From positions 1 through 51,108 of the forward strand of contig PBVQ01000019.1 of NCBI GenBank assembly GCA_002728715.1: DNA of 51,108 nucleotides, given 5' to 3'. The notes under the pieces were generated by a model that ran no database searches, was not told the origin of the DNA, and saw only the letters and a list, made by a program, of their open reading frames with translations. Position 1 is the first letter of the stretch; each line of letters opens with the position of its first letter. The position numbers and the translations under genes are program-made. Positions 34,365 to 43,874 of the stretch are shown piece after piece. Source of the stretch: Dehalococcoidia bacterium. GTDB taxonomy: Bacteria > Chloroflexota > Dehalococcoidia > Lucifugimonadales > Lucifugimonadaceae.

Positions 34365-37097
34365 ATGAAAAATATTTTTGTATCAATTGATTTAGAAACT
34401 ACTGGTTTTGACCCTCAGAGGGATAAAATTATAGAAGTAGGTGCAGTTAAATTTAAAAATAAAACTGTTTTGGAAAAACTTTCAATACTAGTAAATCCAA
34501 TGCAAATAATTTCGCAAGAAATTTCTGAACTAACAGGTATTAATCAAAATGATTTAAACTCAGCAAAACAATGGACTGATGTCAAAGATGAAGTTGTAAA
34601 TTTTATTGATAATTATCCAATAATTGGCCACAATGTGAATTTTGAAAATCAATTTTTAAGAGAGAACGATATTAATATTGTTGAATCTTTTGATACATTG
34701 TCCTTGGCAAGAATCTTGCTTCCAAATTTACCTGAATATAATTTATCAGGCATATCTAAACATCTAAAGTTTAATCATGAAAATCCACATAGAGCATTAT
34801 CTGATTCATTGGTAACTATGGACTTATTTAATACCTTGATCAATACTTTATTTAATTTAGAAAAAAACACTATAGAGATTTTGTATCATTTGGGTAAAAA
34901 AAATAATTCTAATATTTTCAAACTAATTCAAAAAGAAATTGACCCAAAAAAAATCTCAAATTTTTCAAAAGTTTTTTCAATTGATCCATATTCAAACAAA
35001 ATCGATGAAAATTTCAAAGTAGAAAAATTAGAAAATTATCTTCCAGAAAATTATTCATTAAAAGATGAAATTAATAAAATTTATGATAATTCTGAGAAAT
35101 TAAAAAATATATTTCCAAAATATGAGTATCGTGAAGAACAACAGATCATGTCAGATTTTGTTTCTAAAAGTATAATTGACGAACATGAAATAATCATAGA
35201 GGCTGGAACTGGAGTTGGAAAGTCTTTTGGATATCTTTTGCCATCATTAATTTCTATAATTAAATCTAACAAAAAAGTAGTAATATCTACTAATACTATA
35301 CCCTTACAAGAACAAATATTAAATAAGGACCTTCAGTCAGTTAAATTAATTCTTTCTAATTTTGGATATGATACTAAAAATATTAAATATTTTTCATTGA
35401 AAGGTAGATCTAATTATATTTGTATACATAAAATTTTCTATGCAATAGAAAACTCAGAATTAAGTAATAAAGAAATAGATTTTCTTTCTAAGATGTTTGT
35501 TTGGTTTGAGAGTTCAAGTCTAGGTGAAAAAAATGAAATAAATATATCAACTATGGAACATTTGTTTGATCAATATTCACATAAAGAATTTTCTGCATGT
35601 GTTAAATCCGATAAGAATTGTTATTTTAAAGCAGCTCGAAAAAAAGCAAATTTTTCAAATTTTCTTGTTATAAATCACTCCTTATTATTCTCTGATTTAG
35701 CGACAGATACTTCTATAATCCCTAAGCATGATATTCTAATATTAGACGAATCTCATCACATTGAAGATGTTGCTACAAAGAATTTAAGTTTTGATTTTAG
35801 TAGATATTCTCTTGATTTTATATTAAGGAGATTCTTGGGTAAATTAGGAATTCTCAAAAAAATAAAAAGTATAAATAATAATCAAAATATTGATAAAAAA
35901 TTAGAAATTCTTAATAATGCAATTATAGAGGTTCAGCAAATAAATAATAATCTTTTTGATGATTTATCGAATGAACTCATTAATATTTATGAAAAAGATA
36001 ATATATTTAGAGAATTAAGAATTACAAAAGATTTACTAAATAATGTATTGATGCTTAATCTAAATCATATTCTCAGATCAATAAATAATCTAATAAACCA
36101 GGTATTAGATGATTTAGCAATAATACTAGACATCACATTATTAGAAAAATCATTTGACAAAAAAATTATTAATGAAATTAGTGAATCTCTTGTTTCATTA
36201 ACAAATTCAGCTAAATATATTAAGTTCCTAATCGATTTGGATAATAATTTCGTTTTTTGGTTTAATAAAGATTACGATGATAAATTTTCAATTTCAGGCG
36301 CGCCATTAGATGTTTCAGAATTTATTTATAATGGTTTATTTTCTGATAAAAAATCAATTATTTTAACGGGCGCTACCTTAAATAATAATGATAATTATCA
36401 AAGTTTTAAAAATAAATTAGGGTACCCTTCTATTTCCTCAATAACTATTAATTCTACATATAAATATTCAGAAAATGCTTTACTTGTTTTAGCGAGAGAT
36501 TTTCCTGACAGACGAAATAATTATAATAATTTTGTCGATCAATTATCAGAATTAATTGTAGAAAACTCAGTAGATTTAAATACTCCAATGCTTGTTCTTT
36601 GTACTAATTATGAATTGATGAAAGATGTAAGACAAAAAATAAAAAAACACTTAAGTGATAAAAATATAAGATTATTAGTTCAAAAATTTGATGGCAGTGC
36701 AAAAAAAATTATAGATTTACTAAATGATGATATTCCTACTGTTGCTATAGGTAATTATACATTTTGGGAAGGCGTTGATCTTCAAAATAAAAGCTTTGGA
36801 ATTATAATGATGACTGCATTACCTTTTCCTGTATTTACAAACCCGCTTCATCAATCAAGGTCTGAATTTTATGCCAATTCCTTTCTTGAATATCATTTGC
36901 CGCTTGCAACTATAAAATTTAGACAGGGATTTGGTAGATTGATAAGGTCAAAAACAGATAAAGGTGTGTTTATAGTCTTAGACCACAGGATAGTAACAAA
37001 GCAATATGGTAACAATTTCATTCAAAGTTTACCTAATCCTAAAATAAAAATTACTTCGTACAAAAATATAAAGCACAGTATTACTCAATGGAACTAA
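34365..37097 (+). CDS. dinG: DnaQ-type 3'-5' exonuclease fused to DinG-family DNA helicase
   Basis: The N-terminal DEDDh exonuclease (about 1-165) has Asp9/Glu11 (SIDLETTG), GHNVNFE and His142/Asp147 (HRALSDS). The XPD-like helicase follows, with Walker A AGTGVGKS (280-287) and the Walker B box DESH (461-464). A C-terminal helicase domain carries GNYTFWEGVDL and FRQGFGRLIRS. The fusion of 910 residues is the architecture of Bacillus-type DinG. Three cysteines (352, 412, 419) lie where Fe-S DinG proteins have four, so a normal cluster is doubtful. The predicted role is structure-specific DNA repair. Confidence 0.93.
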   Translation: MKNIFVSIDLETTGFDPQRDKIIEVGAVKFKNKTVLEKLSILVNPMQIISQEISELTGINQNDLNSAKQWTDVKDEVVNFIDNYPIIGHNVNFENQFLRENDINIVESFDTLSLARILLPNLPEYNLSGISKHLKFNHENPHRALSDSLVTMDLFNTLINTLFNLEKNTIEILYHLGKKNNSNIFKLIQKEIDPKKISNFSKVFSIDPYSNKIDENFKVEKLENYLPENYSLKDEINKIYDNSEKLKNIFPKYEYREEQQIMSDFVSKSIIDEHEIIIEAGTGVGKSFGYLLPSLISIIKSNKKVVISTNTIPLQEQILNKDLQSVKLILSNFGYDTKNIKYFSLKGRSNYICIHKIFYAIENSELSNKEIDFLSKMFVWFESSSLGEKNEINISTMEHLFDQYSHKEFSACVKSDKNCYFKAARKKANFSNFLVINHSLLFSDLATDTSIIPKHDILILDESHHIEDVATKNLSFDFSRYSLDFILRRFLGKLGILKKIKSINNNQNIDKKLEILNNAIIEVQQINNNLFDDLSNELINIYEKDNIFRELRITKDLLNNVLMLNLNHILRSINNLINQVLDDLAIILDITLLEKSFDKKIINEISESLVSLTNSAKYIKFLIDLDNNFVFWFNKDYDDKFSISGAPLDVSEFIYNGLFSDKKSIILTGATLNNNDNYQSFKNKLGYPSISSITINSTYKYSENALLVLARDFPDRRNNYNNFVDQLSELIVENSVDLNTPMLVLCTNYELMKDVRQKIKKHLSDKNIRLLVQKFDGSAKKIIDLLNDDIPTVAIGNYTFWEGVDLQNKSFGIIMMTALPFPVFTNPLHQSRSEFYANSFLEYHLPLATIKFRQGFGRLIRSKTDKGVFIVLDHRIVTKQYGNNFIQSLPNPKIKITSYKNIKHSITQWN

Positions 37098-38030
37098 ATG
37101 ATGATTAATAATAGTTTTGATTTATCCATTAAGTTTCATGAAATTGATCTACACTCAACCTTAGATGGTGGACAAGCATTTAGATGGTATATTGAATCTG
37201 ATAACCGATACAGAGGGGTAGTTTGTAATAGGGCTGTTTCTTTACAAAATAAAGGAAAAATAATTCTGGTAAAGATAAATGATAACAATTCTCCTGATAA
37301 TATTGAAAATATTCTTAATGATTACCTTAATACTTCCAGAACATATGATGATTTTTATAATAAATACGATAATGATATATGCTTGGGTCCTGCTATTAGA
37401 AGTTTCAAGGGTCTGAGGGTATTAAGACAAGATCCCTGGGAGTGCTTATTCTCATTTATTACTTCTACTACGAATAATTTACTCCGAATCAAGCTGCATA
37501 TAAATAATGTCTCATATGCTTTAGGAGAAAAAATTGGCCCTAATAAGCATGATTATACTTTTCCCTCGCCTGAAAAAGTTTTAGAAGCAGGCGAATCGTT
37601 TCTTAGGAAGTTGGGGTTTGGTTTTAGAGCAAAATATTTAATTTATGCTGCCAATGAAATAGTTAACAATAATTTTAGTCTAAATGAATTAAGAAAATCA
37701 CCCTATAAAGATGCAAAAAAACATCTTACAAATCTTTATGGAGTTGGCGAAAAAGTTGCAGATTGTGTACTAGCCTTCTCACTTGATAAAAATCAAGCTT
37801 TTCCTGTAGATAGGCATATACATAGGGCACTTATAAAGTGGTATGGAGTATCCAAAAAAATGTCATTAACTGACCTTTCTGAGTGGGCAATTGATTATTT
37901 TGGAAATTATGGTTCAATAGCAAATCAATATATGTTTCACAGGGAAAGATTAATTAGCAGAGCAGAAAATTGGGGAGGTAATCATATAAAATTATTGGCT
38001 AAGGAAGATTTTACCTCATTTTCATCTTAG
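37098..38030 (+). CDS. 8-oxoguanine DNA glycosylase/AP lyase (OGG1 type)
   Basis: This 310-residue protein has the OGG1 N-terminal domain (STLDGGQAFRW) and an HhH-GPD domain. In YGVGEKVADCVLAFSLDKNQ the catalytic Lys219 aligns with human OGG1 Lys249, and Asp238 in FPVDRH is the second catalytic residue. It removes 8-oxoguanine and nicks the strand. It starts directly after the helicase stop codon with no gap, so both repair genes are co-transcribed. It overlaps the convergent cca gene by 20 nt. Confidence 0.94.
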   Translation: MMINNSFDLSIKFHEIDLHSTLDGGQAFRWYIESDNRYRGVVCNRAVSLQNKGKIILVKINDNNSPDNIENILNDYLNTSRTYDDFYNKYDNDICLGPAIRSFKGLRVLRQDPWECLFSFITSTTNNLLRIKLHINNVSYALGEKIGPNKHDYTFPSPEKVLEAGESFLRKLGFGFRAKYLIYAANEIVNNNFSLNELRKSPYKDAKKHLTNLYGVGEKVADCVLAFSLDKNQAFPVDRHIHRALIKWYGVSKKMSLTDLSEWAIDYFGNYGSIANQYMFHRERLISRAENWGGNHIKLLAKEDFTSFSS

Positions 38031-39201
38031 CAAAATTTATTTCATCAGATTTTGTTTTGATTTCTCCGCTTATTTTTTTTAATAAAATCTGGTTTAGAAT
38101 ATTTCCTATTATTGGGCCCTTTTTATAACCTATATCTAATAAATCTGATCCATTTATGAATAATTTTATTTTTGATAATTTTTTTAAATATGAAGATAGT
38201 TGTTTTTTTACATAATCTCTATTTTCAGACAATTCCATAAATAACAAGAATTCTCTTGGTAGATCTTTCAAAAATAAATGAAGATTTCTTGAGCTAGTAT
38301 ATTTATTAAAATGGATATTTTTGTACTTGTTGTTTAGTTTTATACCGTTTGACCATTCAAAAAATTCTGGTGATTTAGTATATAAATTTTCAGCAACCAT
38401 TTTATCTATATTCTTAGTTAATAAATAGATTTTTTGTAATTTACTTAATGGTAATTTTTTGTAAGAGGATATTTTATCGGTGAATGGAATGAAATTATTT
38501 TCTATCTCTGTCATTATTTTATATTTGGATAATTTTTTGAAATTTAAATGAAAATCATCTTCTAACAATATATTTAATTCATTTAAAATTCTCGTTGCGG
38601 ATAAATTTTTTATGAATTTTTTATACTCGTATAATTGCTTTTCTGTTTCATAATCAATCTTCAGTCTCAACTTATTAGAATACTTAATAGCTCTAAAAAT
38701 TCTTGTTGGGTCGTCAGAGAAACTTAATGAGTGATTATTGCGAAGTATTTGATTATTTATATCGGATAATCCGTCAAAAGGATCAATAATTTCTCCCAGA
38801 TCCTTTGAATTCAATGAAGCTGCTAATGAATTTATTGTGAAATCTCTTCTAAATAAATCATCTCGAATATCATTGGTTAATTTTATTTTTGGCAAATTAC
38901 CTGGTCTTATGTATGTCTCTTTTCTCATATTTGCAATATCAATTCTAAAATGTTTGAAACATATGGAATGTGTTGAAAACATTGAATTTTCAAGCTTACC
39001 ATTAAACATATTTGTAATTTTTTTTGCAAGCAAAAGTGAATTTTTTTCTACAGATAAATCTATATCTTTACACTGAACATCAAAAAAATAATCCCGAATA
39101 AAACCTCCAACTACGTAGACACTTCCAAATTTTTCATCATTACATATTTTTAATAATCTAGATAAGGTAGAATTTTTAACTATTGCATCTTTTATATTCA
39201 A
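38011..39201 (-). CDS. cca: CCA-adding / poly(A) polymerase family tRNA nucleotidyltransferase
   Basis: This 396-residue class II nucleotidyltransferase has GGFIRDYFF with the metal site KDIDLSV, the RRDFTINSLA motif, the segment DPFDGLSDINNQILR, and DDPTRIFRAIKYSNKL. Such enzymes repair or complete the 3' CCA of tRNA; here both tRNA genes encode CCA, so repair is a likely role. The C-terminal part is AT-rich and divergent. A poly(A) polymerase function cannot be excluded. Confidence 0.9.
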   Translation of the reverse strand: MNIKDAIVKNSTLSRLLKICNDEKFGSVYVVGGFIRDYFFDVQCKDIDLSVEKNSLLLAKKITNMFNGKLENSMFSTHSICFKHFRIDIANMRKETYIRPGNLPKIKLTNDIRDDLFRRDFTINSLAASLNSKDLGEIIDPFDGLSDINNQILRNNHSLSFSDDPTRIFRAIKYSNKLRLKIDYETEKQLYEYKKFIKNLSATRILNELNILLEDDFHLNFKKLSKYKIMTEIENNFIPFTDKISSYKKLPLSKLQKIYLLTKNIDKMVAENLYTKSPEFFEWSNGIKLNNKYKNIHFNKYTSSRNLHLFLKDLPREFLLFMELSENRDYVKKQLSSYLKKLSKIKLFINGSDLLDIGYKKGPIIGNILNQILLKKISGEIKTKSDEINFAKMKMR

Positions 39202-39270
39202 GCTTATTTCTTACCTAATACTTTTTTTTTATTATTATTTTATAATAGATACAATTGAAAGGGATAACTG

Positions 39271-39882
39271 ATGTCAAAGATTGATATATTTATTGATTAT
39301 ACATGTCCGTGGGTAGCTCAAATTTTTCCATGGATTATCGATGTTTTGAGTAAGGACAAATCAATTATAGTTAATTGGAGAAGTTTTCCTCTTGAACAAA
39401 TAAATAATGAGCTTGATGAATGGAAATGCTGGGATCAAGATGAAAATTATATAAGTAGAGGTCTTTGGGCTCTTAGAGGAGGAATCGCAGCTAGAATGAT
39501 GGGTGATAATTATCATAATCAATACATGGCTGAAATTTTAAATGAAAAGCATGTGAAGCGTACTGATATTAGACCTAGAAGCACTATTATTGGAATTGCT
39601 CAAAAGCTTAATTTTCCTGATAAATTTACTAATTTACTAGATGATAAATCTAGACTACATGAAATATCTGAAGATTATATGTATGCAGAGTCTCTAGGAG
39701 TATTTGGTACACCTACATTTTTGTTTGACGATACTCATGTTGCGTTCTTAAAAACTTTCACTCCACCAAAATCAGACTCACTACCTTTTTTTAATAATTT
39801 TTACCAAATGGCGGCCTTGAAGAATTATTTTGGAGAACTAAAACGACCTCAACCACCATGGCCTCGTTATGCGAGAGATTAG
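39271..39882 (+). CDS. DsbA-like thioredoxin-fold protein with a single active-site cysteine
   Basis: This 203-residue protein of the DsbA/FrnE/HCCA-isomerase superfamily has IDYTCPWVAQ, in which Cys12 is kept but the second cysteine of CxxC is Val15. The cis-proline motif GVFGTPTFLF is present. There is no signal peptide, so it acts in the cytoplasm. A glutathione- or thiol-dependent isomerase, or a mono-thiol oxidoreductase, is possible. It has an AAAGGGA site at good spacing. It lies upstream of rnc and overlaps its annotated start. Confidence 0.85.
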   Translation: MSKIDIFIDYTCPWVAQIFPWIIDVLSKDKSIIVNWRSFPLEQINNELDEWKCWDQDENYISRGLWALRGGIAARMMGDNYHNQYMAEILNEKHVKRTDIRPRSTIIGIAQKLNFPDKFTNLLDDKSRLHEISEDYMYAESLGVFGTPTFLFDDTHVAFLKTFTPPKSDSLPFFNNFYQMAALKNYFGELKRPQPPWPRYARD

Positions 39883-40595
39883 TTTTGTTTATTGATATTC
39901 TAGAAAATAATAATTTAGAACTACTTCAAAGTAAATTAGGTATAAAGTATGATAATACTGAAAAATTAATTGAAGCCTTAACTCATAATTCATTTGTTAA
40001 TGAATCAAAAAAAGAAGAAATAAATTCTAATGAAAGATTAGAATATTTAGGAGATGCAGTCCTTCAACTTATAGTTTCAGAATTACTTTTTGAATTACAA
40101 CCAAATAAATCAGAAGGTGATATGACTATAATGAGATCACATATTGTTAGAAAAGAAACTCTAGCAGATGCTGCTAAAAATCTTGATTTGGCAAAATGGT
40201 TAAGAGTAGGTAATGGTTTAATTGTTTCAGAAATCGAATCAAATAAATCAATTTTATCAAATATATTTGAAGCTTTAATTGGATCTATTTATGTTGACTT
40301 AGGTTATCAGTCAGCAAAAAATTTTATTGTAACTACATTGAAAGATAAAATTATTTCAGTACAAAATAATGAGGTAAAAAAAGATCCTAAATCAGAATTG
40401 CAGGAATTACTTCAATCAAAAAAAATCTCCAAACCAAATTATGTCTCAAAAGTAGTTGATCCTATAAAAAACATATTTGCGTGTGATTTATATGTAAATA
40501 ATCAACTTGTTTCTTCTTCAAAAGCAGATTCAAAAATTCAATCTGAAGTATTATGTGCAATTGATGCATTAACAATATATAAACAAAAGGGGTAA
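39858..40595 (+). CDS. rnc: ribonuclease III
   Basis: This 245-residue double-strand RNA endonuclease has the signature NERLEYLGDAVLQL, the second catalytic segment ANIFEALIGSIYVDLGY-like (here SNIFEALIGSIYVDLGY), and a C-terminal dsRNA-binding domain (DPKSELQELLQSKK onwards). It processes rRNA precursors and probably SRP RNA. The first ATG lies inside the upstream gene; a TTG at 39885, preceded by GAGAG and just after the upstream stop, is an attractive alternative and would remove nine residues. ftsY follows with 1 nt between, as in many bacteria. Confidence 0.95.
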   Translation: MASLCERLVLFIDILENNNLELLQSKLGIKYDNTEKLIEALTHNSFVNESKKEEINSNERLEYLGDAVLQLIVSELLFELQPNKSEGDMTIMRSHIVRKETLADAAKNLDLAKWLRVGNGLIVSEIESNKSILSNIFEALIGSIYVDLGYQSAKNFIVTTLKDKIISVQNNEVKKDPKSELQELLQSKKISKPNYVSKVVDPIKNIFACDLYVNNQLVSSSKADSKIQSEVLCAIDALTIYKQKG

Positions 40596-40596
40596 A

Positions 40597-41517
40597 ATGT
40601 TCGGGATAAAAAAAAATTCATCAAAAAATAAAGAAAGTTTAGAAAAAACAAAAAGTTTTTGGAATAATAAATTTGGTAATTTCTTTTCAAAAAGTGAAAT
40701 AAACGATGATTTTTGGTATGACTTTGAGGAAATGCTTATAACATCTGATATAGGAGTTAAGACAGCCTTTAAGGTAATTGAAAAAATTAAGGAATTAACA
40801 AAAACAAATAATATAAAAACTATTTTAGAAATTAAGCCTGTTATGAGAAAGGTTTTATCAGAAATGTTGACTTCTGAAGATATTCTTTATAAAAATCTTG
40901 ATCAAAATAAAACAATACTATTAGTAGTGGGAGTTAATGGTGCAGGTAAAACTACTTCTATAGCAAAAATTGCAAATTCATACTCTAAGATTAATAAAAA
41001 AGTTATGCTAGTAGCTGCTGATACGTTTAGAGCTGGAGCTATTGATCAACTAAAAATTTGGGGTGAGAGGCTTTCTTTACCTGTAATTCATAATAAACCA
41101 TCATCCGACCCAGGGGCTGTTGTGTATGATGCAATTAATTCTGCATATTCAAAAAATGTTGATTTATTAATCGTTGATACAGCTGGAAGATTACACACAA
41201 CTCATAATCTGATGGAAGAATTAAGAAAAATTTACAATATATGTAATACAAATCAAAGTTATACAGTTAAAGTAATACTTGTTCTAGATAGTAATACTGG
41301 ACAAAATGGCATAACTCAAGCAGAAAATTTTAAAAAAGTTGTTAAGTGCGATGGAGTATTTCTTACGAAATTAGATGGTACAGCTAAAGGTGGTATTGCT
41401 ATTTCTATTTCTGCTGAATTAAACATTCCTATTTTATTTGTAGGTACTGGTGAAAAAATAGATGATATATCTATTTTTGATAAAGATTTATTTTTGAGTC
41501 AAATCTTAAAAGATTAG
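40597..41517 (+). CDS. ftsY: signal recognition particle receptor FtsY
   Basis: This 306-residue SRP GTPase has an N domain and a G domain with GVNGAGKTTSIAKIA, ADTFRAGAIDQLKIW, DTAGRLHTTHNLMEEL and TKLDGTAKGG. The acidic A domain found in E. coli FtsY is almost missing (about 20 lysine-rich residues precede the N domain), as in many Gram-positive and Chloroflexi proteins. It receives SRP-ribosome complexes at the membrane. AAAGGGG precedes the ATG; the downstream membrane-protein genes may be on the same transcript. Confidence 0.96.
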   Translation: MFGIKKNSSKNKESLEKTKSFWNNKFGNFFSKSEINDDFWYDFEEMLITSDIGVKTAFKVIEKIKELTKTNNIKTILEIKPVMRKVLSEMLTSEDILYKNLDQNKTILLVVGVNGAGKTTSIAKIANSYSKINKKVMLVAADTFRAGAIDQLKIWGERLSLPVIHNKPSSDPGAVVYDAINSAYSKNVDLLIVDTAGRLHTTHNLMEELRKIYNICNTNQSYTVKVILVLDSNTGQNGITQAENFKKVVKCDGVFLTKLDGTAKGGIAISISAELNIPILFVGTGEKIDDISIFDKDLFLSQILKD

Positions 41518-41526
41518 TTTATTGAA

Positions 41527-43872
41527 ATGATAGATATTTTTTTCATACTATTTACGATCTATCTTTTAGGTTTTGTAAGTTTTGTAATATTTTTCAAACA
41601 TCTGAGTATATTAAATGATAGAGGATTATTTGTTTCAAAAATAATTGGATTGATTTTCCTGTCATCTTTTATATGGTTATTGACATTACTCACACCTATA
41701 CCTAATTTAGCTTATGTCTGGAGAATTTCATATGTTATTTTTGTATTTATTGCAATATTAAAACTACTTAATACAGCTTTCAGAAAAGAAGTAATAAATT
41801 TTATTATTTCTAAGAAGATGCAAATACTTTTTTTTGAATTTATATTTTTATCAGTTTTTTTCTTTTTTGTATTACTCCGAATGTATGACAATAATGCCAT
41901 TGGAACAGAAAAACCCATGGATTCAATGATTTTAAATTCTGTTTTTAATTCATACTACACACCACCAAATGATATATGGATGTCTAGTAATAAAGTTTCA
42001 TATTATTATTTTGGATATTGGATTTTTGCAGGTTTTTACTCCATAATTTTTTCTGATACAAATAATCTATATAATTTATCATTTGCGCTGATACCTGCAC
42101 TATCTGCCACTGCAGCATTATCTTTTATATTTAATTTTTTACCCTCATCAAAAAATTATCAATTGAAATTCACTAAACAGATGATCCTAATAATTATTAC
42201 ACCTTTATTTTTAGTTTTTAGTTCAAACTTATATGGCTTTGTTTTGTTGTTAGAGTATTTAAAAATAGTACCATTATCCTTTTTAAGCTGGGTTCATGGA
42301 GAAAAATATGTACCCATTAAGAATTTTGAATACTTGATACCTCAAGACTTTTGGTGGTGGTGGAAAAGTTCTAGAATAATAAATAGTTTTAAAAATAATG
42401 AATCTTTAGATTTTACGATTAATGAATTCCCATATTTTAGTTTTTTATTAGGAGATTTTCACCCACATATCATATCTATTCCATTTTTTATAACCACATT
42501 GTTATTTTTTACTAGTTATTTTGTTGGATCTAAATATATTTATTTATCTGATAGAAGACCGAAAATTAGTTATTTATTTACATTATTATTAATTTTATTT
42601 ATTGGCTCAACAGGCTTTATTAATATGTGGAATTTATCATTCTTTGTTTTATTTACTTTTATACTTATTTATTTTCATTTTTATATTAATAAATTTCAAC
42701 TAAATGCTTTTATTAGTTCAAAATTTGTTTTTGAAATTATTTTAATATGGCTTATTGGGATTTTAGCATTTAGTAATTTTTATTTTATTACATCCGACTC
42801 TAATCTAAGTTATCCGTTTATATCCCTTAACGATATTACAACAAGGCCCATTCACATGATTTACGTTTGGATTGTTCCTTTTTGTATTATTCTTCCGTCC
42901 TTATATTTTATGTTTAACAAATATATAAATATAAAATCAAATCCAACATTATTAAAGACTAAGTCCAATTTATTACTATTTTTTTTGTTCGTAATCACTT
43001 CTACTATATGGACAGTGGTAAATATACTTATTTCTGAACAATCATTTGCACAATTATTATTGAGTCTAATGTTTTTTTACGTCTTTTTCTTGCCTGTGTT
43101 TTTCTTAATTTATAATCTAATAATCAAAACTATTAACAAAAATGATTCACTAAAACTCAGCTATTACTTATTATTGTTTACTGCTTTTATTTTGCTTTAC
43201 TTATCAGAACTTTTTTATGTAAAAGATATATTTAATAACAGAATGAATACAATTTTTAAGTTTCATTATCAAGTTTGGATAGTATTTTCTATTACTTCTG
43301 GAATAACCTTAAAATTCTTATTACAACATAATTATAAGAAAATAACTAAAATTATATTTTCTTTTACTATTATAATTTTACTTACTTCTAACATATATTT
43401 TGTTACTACTTCATACCTGACAAAGATCAAAGAATCTTCCAATGCAAATCCAAATATTAGTAGTACTAATCATTTAGAAAATGATACAAATAAATATAAA
43501 TTGATAAGATATTTAAAGGATAATTCAAATCACAACGATGTGCTTATAGAAACAAAAGGACAAAGTTATACTAATGACAGTCAGATCTCCTCAGAATCAA
43601 GAATACCAACTATTTTAGGATGGGTAGGGCACCAGCTTCAATGGAGGAGCAATCATGATGAAATATTTGATAGAGAAATGGATATTGATACTTTCTATAT
43701 GTCAAACGATTCAAAAGAAATTATCAATATTATAAATAAATATTCAATTACAATGATTATTATAGGACCAAATGAAATTCAAAAATATAATATTAATAGT
43801 TTAGATAAACTTTTACATATTTCAGAAATTATTTATAAAAATAATGATTACACATTGCTGAGGGTAAAATAG
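41527..43872 (+). CDS. DUF2298 polytopic membrane protein (Chlor_Arch_YYY type)
   Basis: This 781-residue protein has about twelve or more membrane helices and a C-terminal soluble tail (from about 640). The conserved outer loop AIGTEKPMDSMILNS (Glu128, Asp132) followed by NKVSYYYFGYW is the hallmark of DUF2298 proteins, which resemble GT-C glycosyltransferases with an acidic catalytic loop. The family is shared by Chloroflexi and archaea. It may transfer a sugar from a polyprenyl carrier on the outside of the membrane. It begins 9 nt after ftsY and is followed by the Agl23-like gene, with which the family typically pairs. Confidence 0.9.
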   Translation: MIDIFFILFTIYLLGFVSFVIFFKHLSILNDRGLFVSKIIGLIFLSSFIWLLTLLTPIPNLAYVWRISYVIFVFIAILKLLNTAFRKEVINFIISKKMQILFFEFIFLSVFFFFVLLRMYDNNAIGTEKPMDSMILNSVFNSYYTPPNDIWMSSNKVSYYYFGYWIFAGFYSIIFSDTNNLYNLSFALIPALSATAALSFIFNFLPSSKNYQLKFTKQMILIIITPLFLVFSSNLYGFVLLLEYLKIVPLSFLSWVHGEKYVPIKNFEYLIPQDFWWWWKSSRIINSFKNNESLDFTINEFPYFSFLLGDFHPHIISIPFFITTLLFFTSYFVGSKYIYLSDRRPKISYLFTLLLILFIGSTGFINMWNLSFFVLFTFILIYFHFYINKFQLNAFISSKFVFEIILIWLIGILAFSNFYFITSDSNLSYPFISLNDITTRPIHMIYVWIVPFCIILPSLYFMFNKYINIKSNPTLLKTKSNLLLFFLFVITSTIWTVVNILISEQSFAQLLLSLMFFYVFFLPVFFLIYNLIIKTINKNDSLKLSYYLLLFTAFILLYLSELFYVKDIFNNRMNTIFKFHYQVWIVFSITSGITLKFLLQHNYKKITKIIFSFTIIILLTSNIYFVTTSYLTKIKESSNANPNISSTNHLENDTNKYKLIRYLKDNSNHNDVLIETKGQSYTNDSQISSESRIPTILGWVGHQLQWRSNHDEIFDREMDIDTFYMSNDSKEIINIINKYSITMIIIGPNEIQKYNINSLDKLLHISEIIYKNNDYTLLRVK

Positions 43873-43874
43873 AT

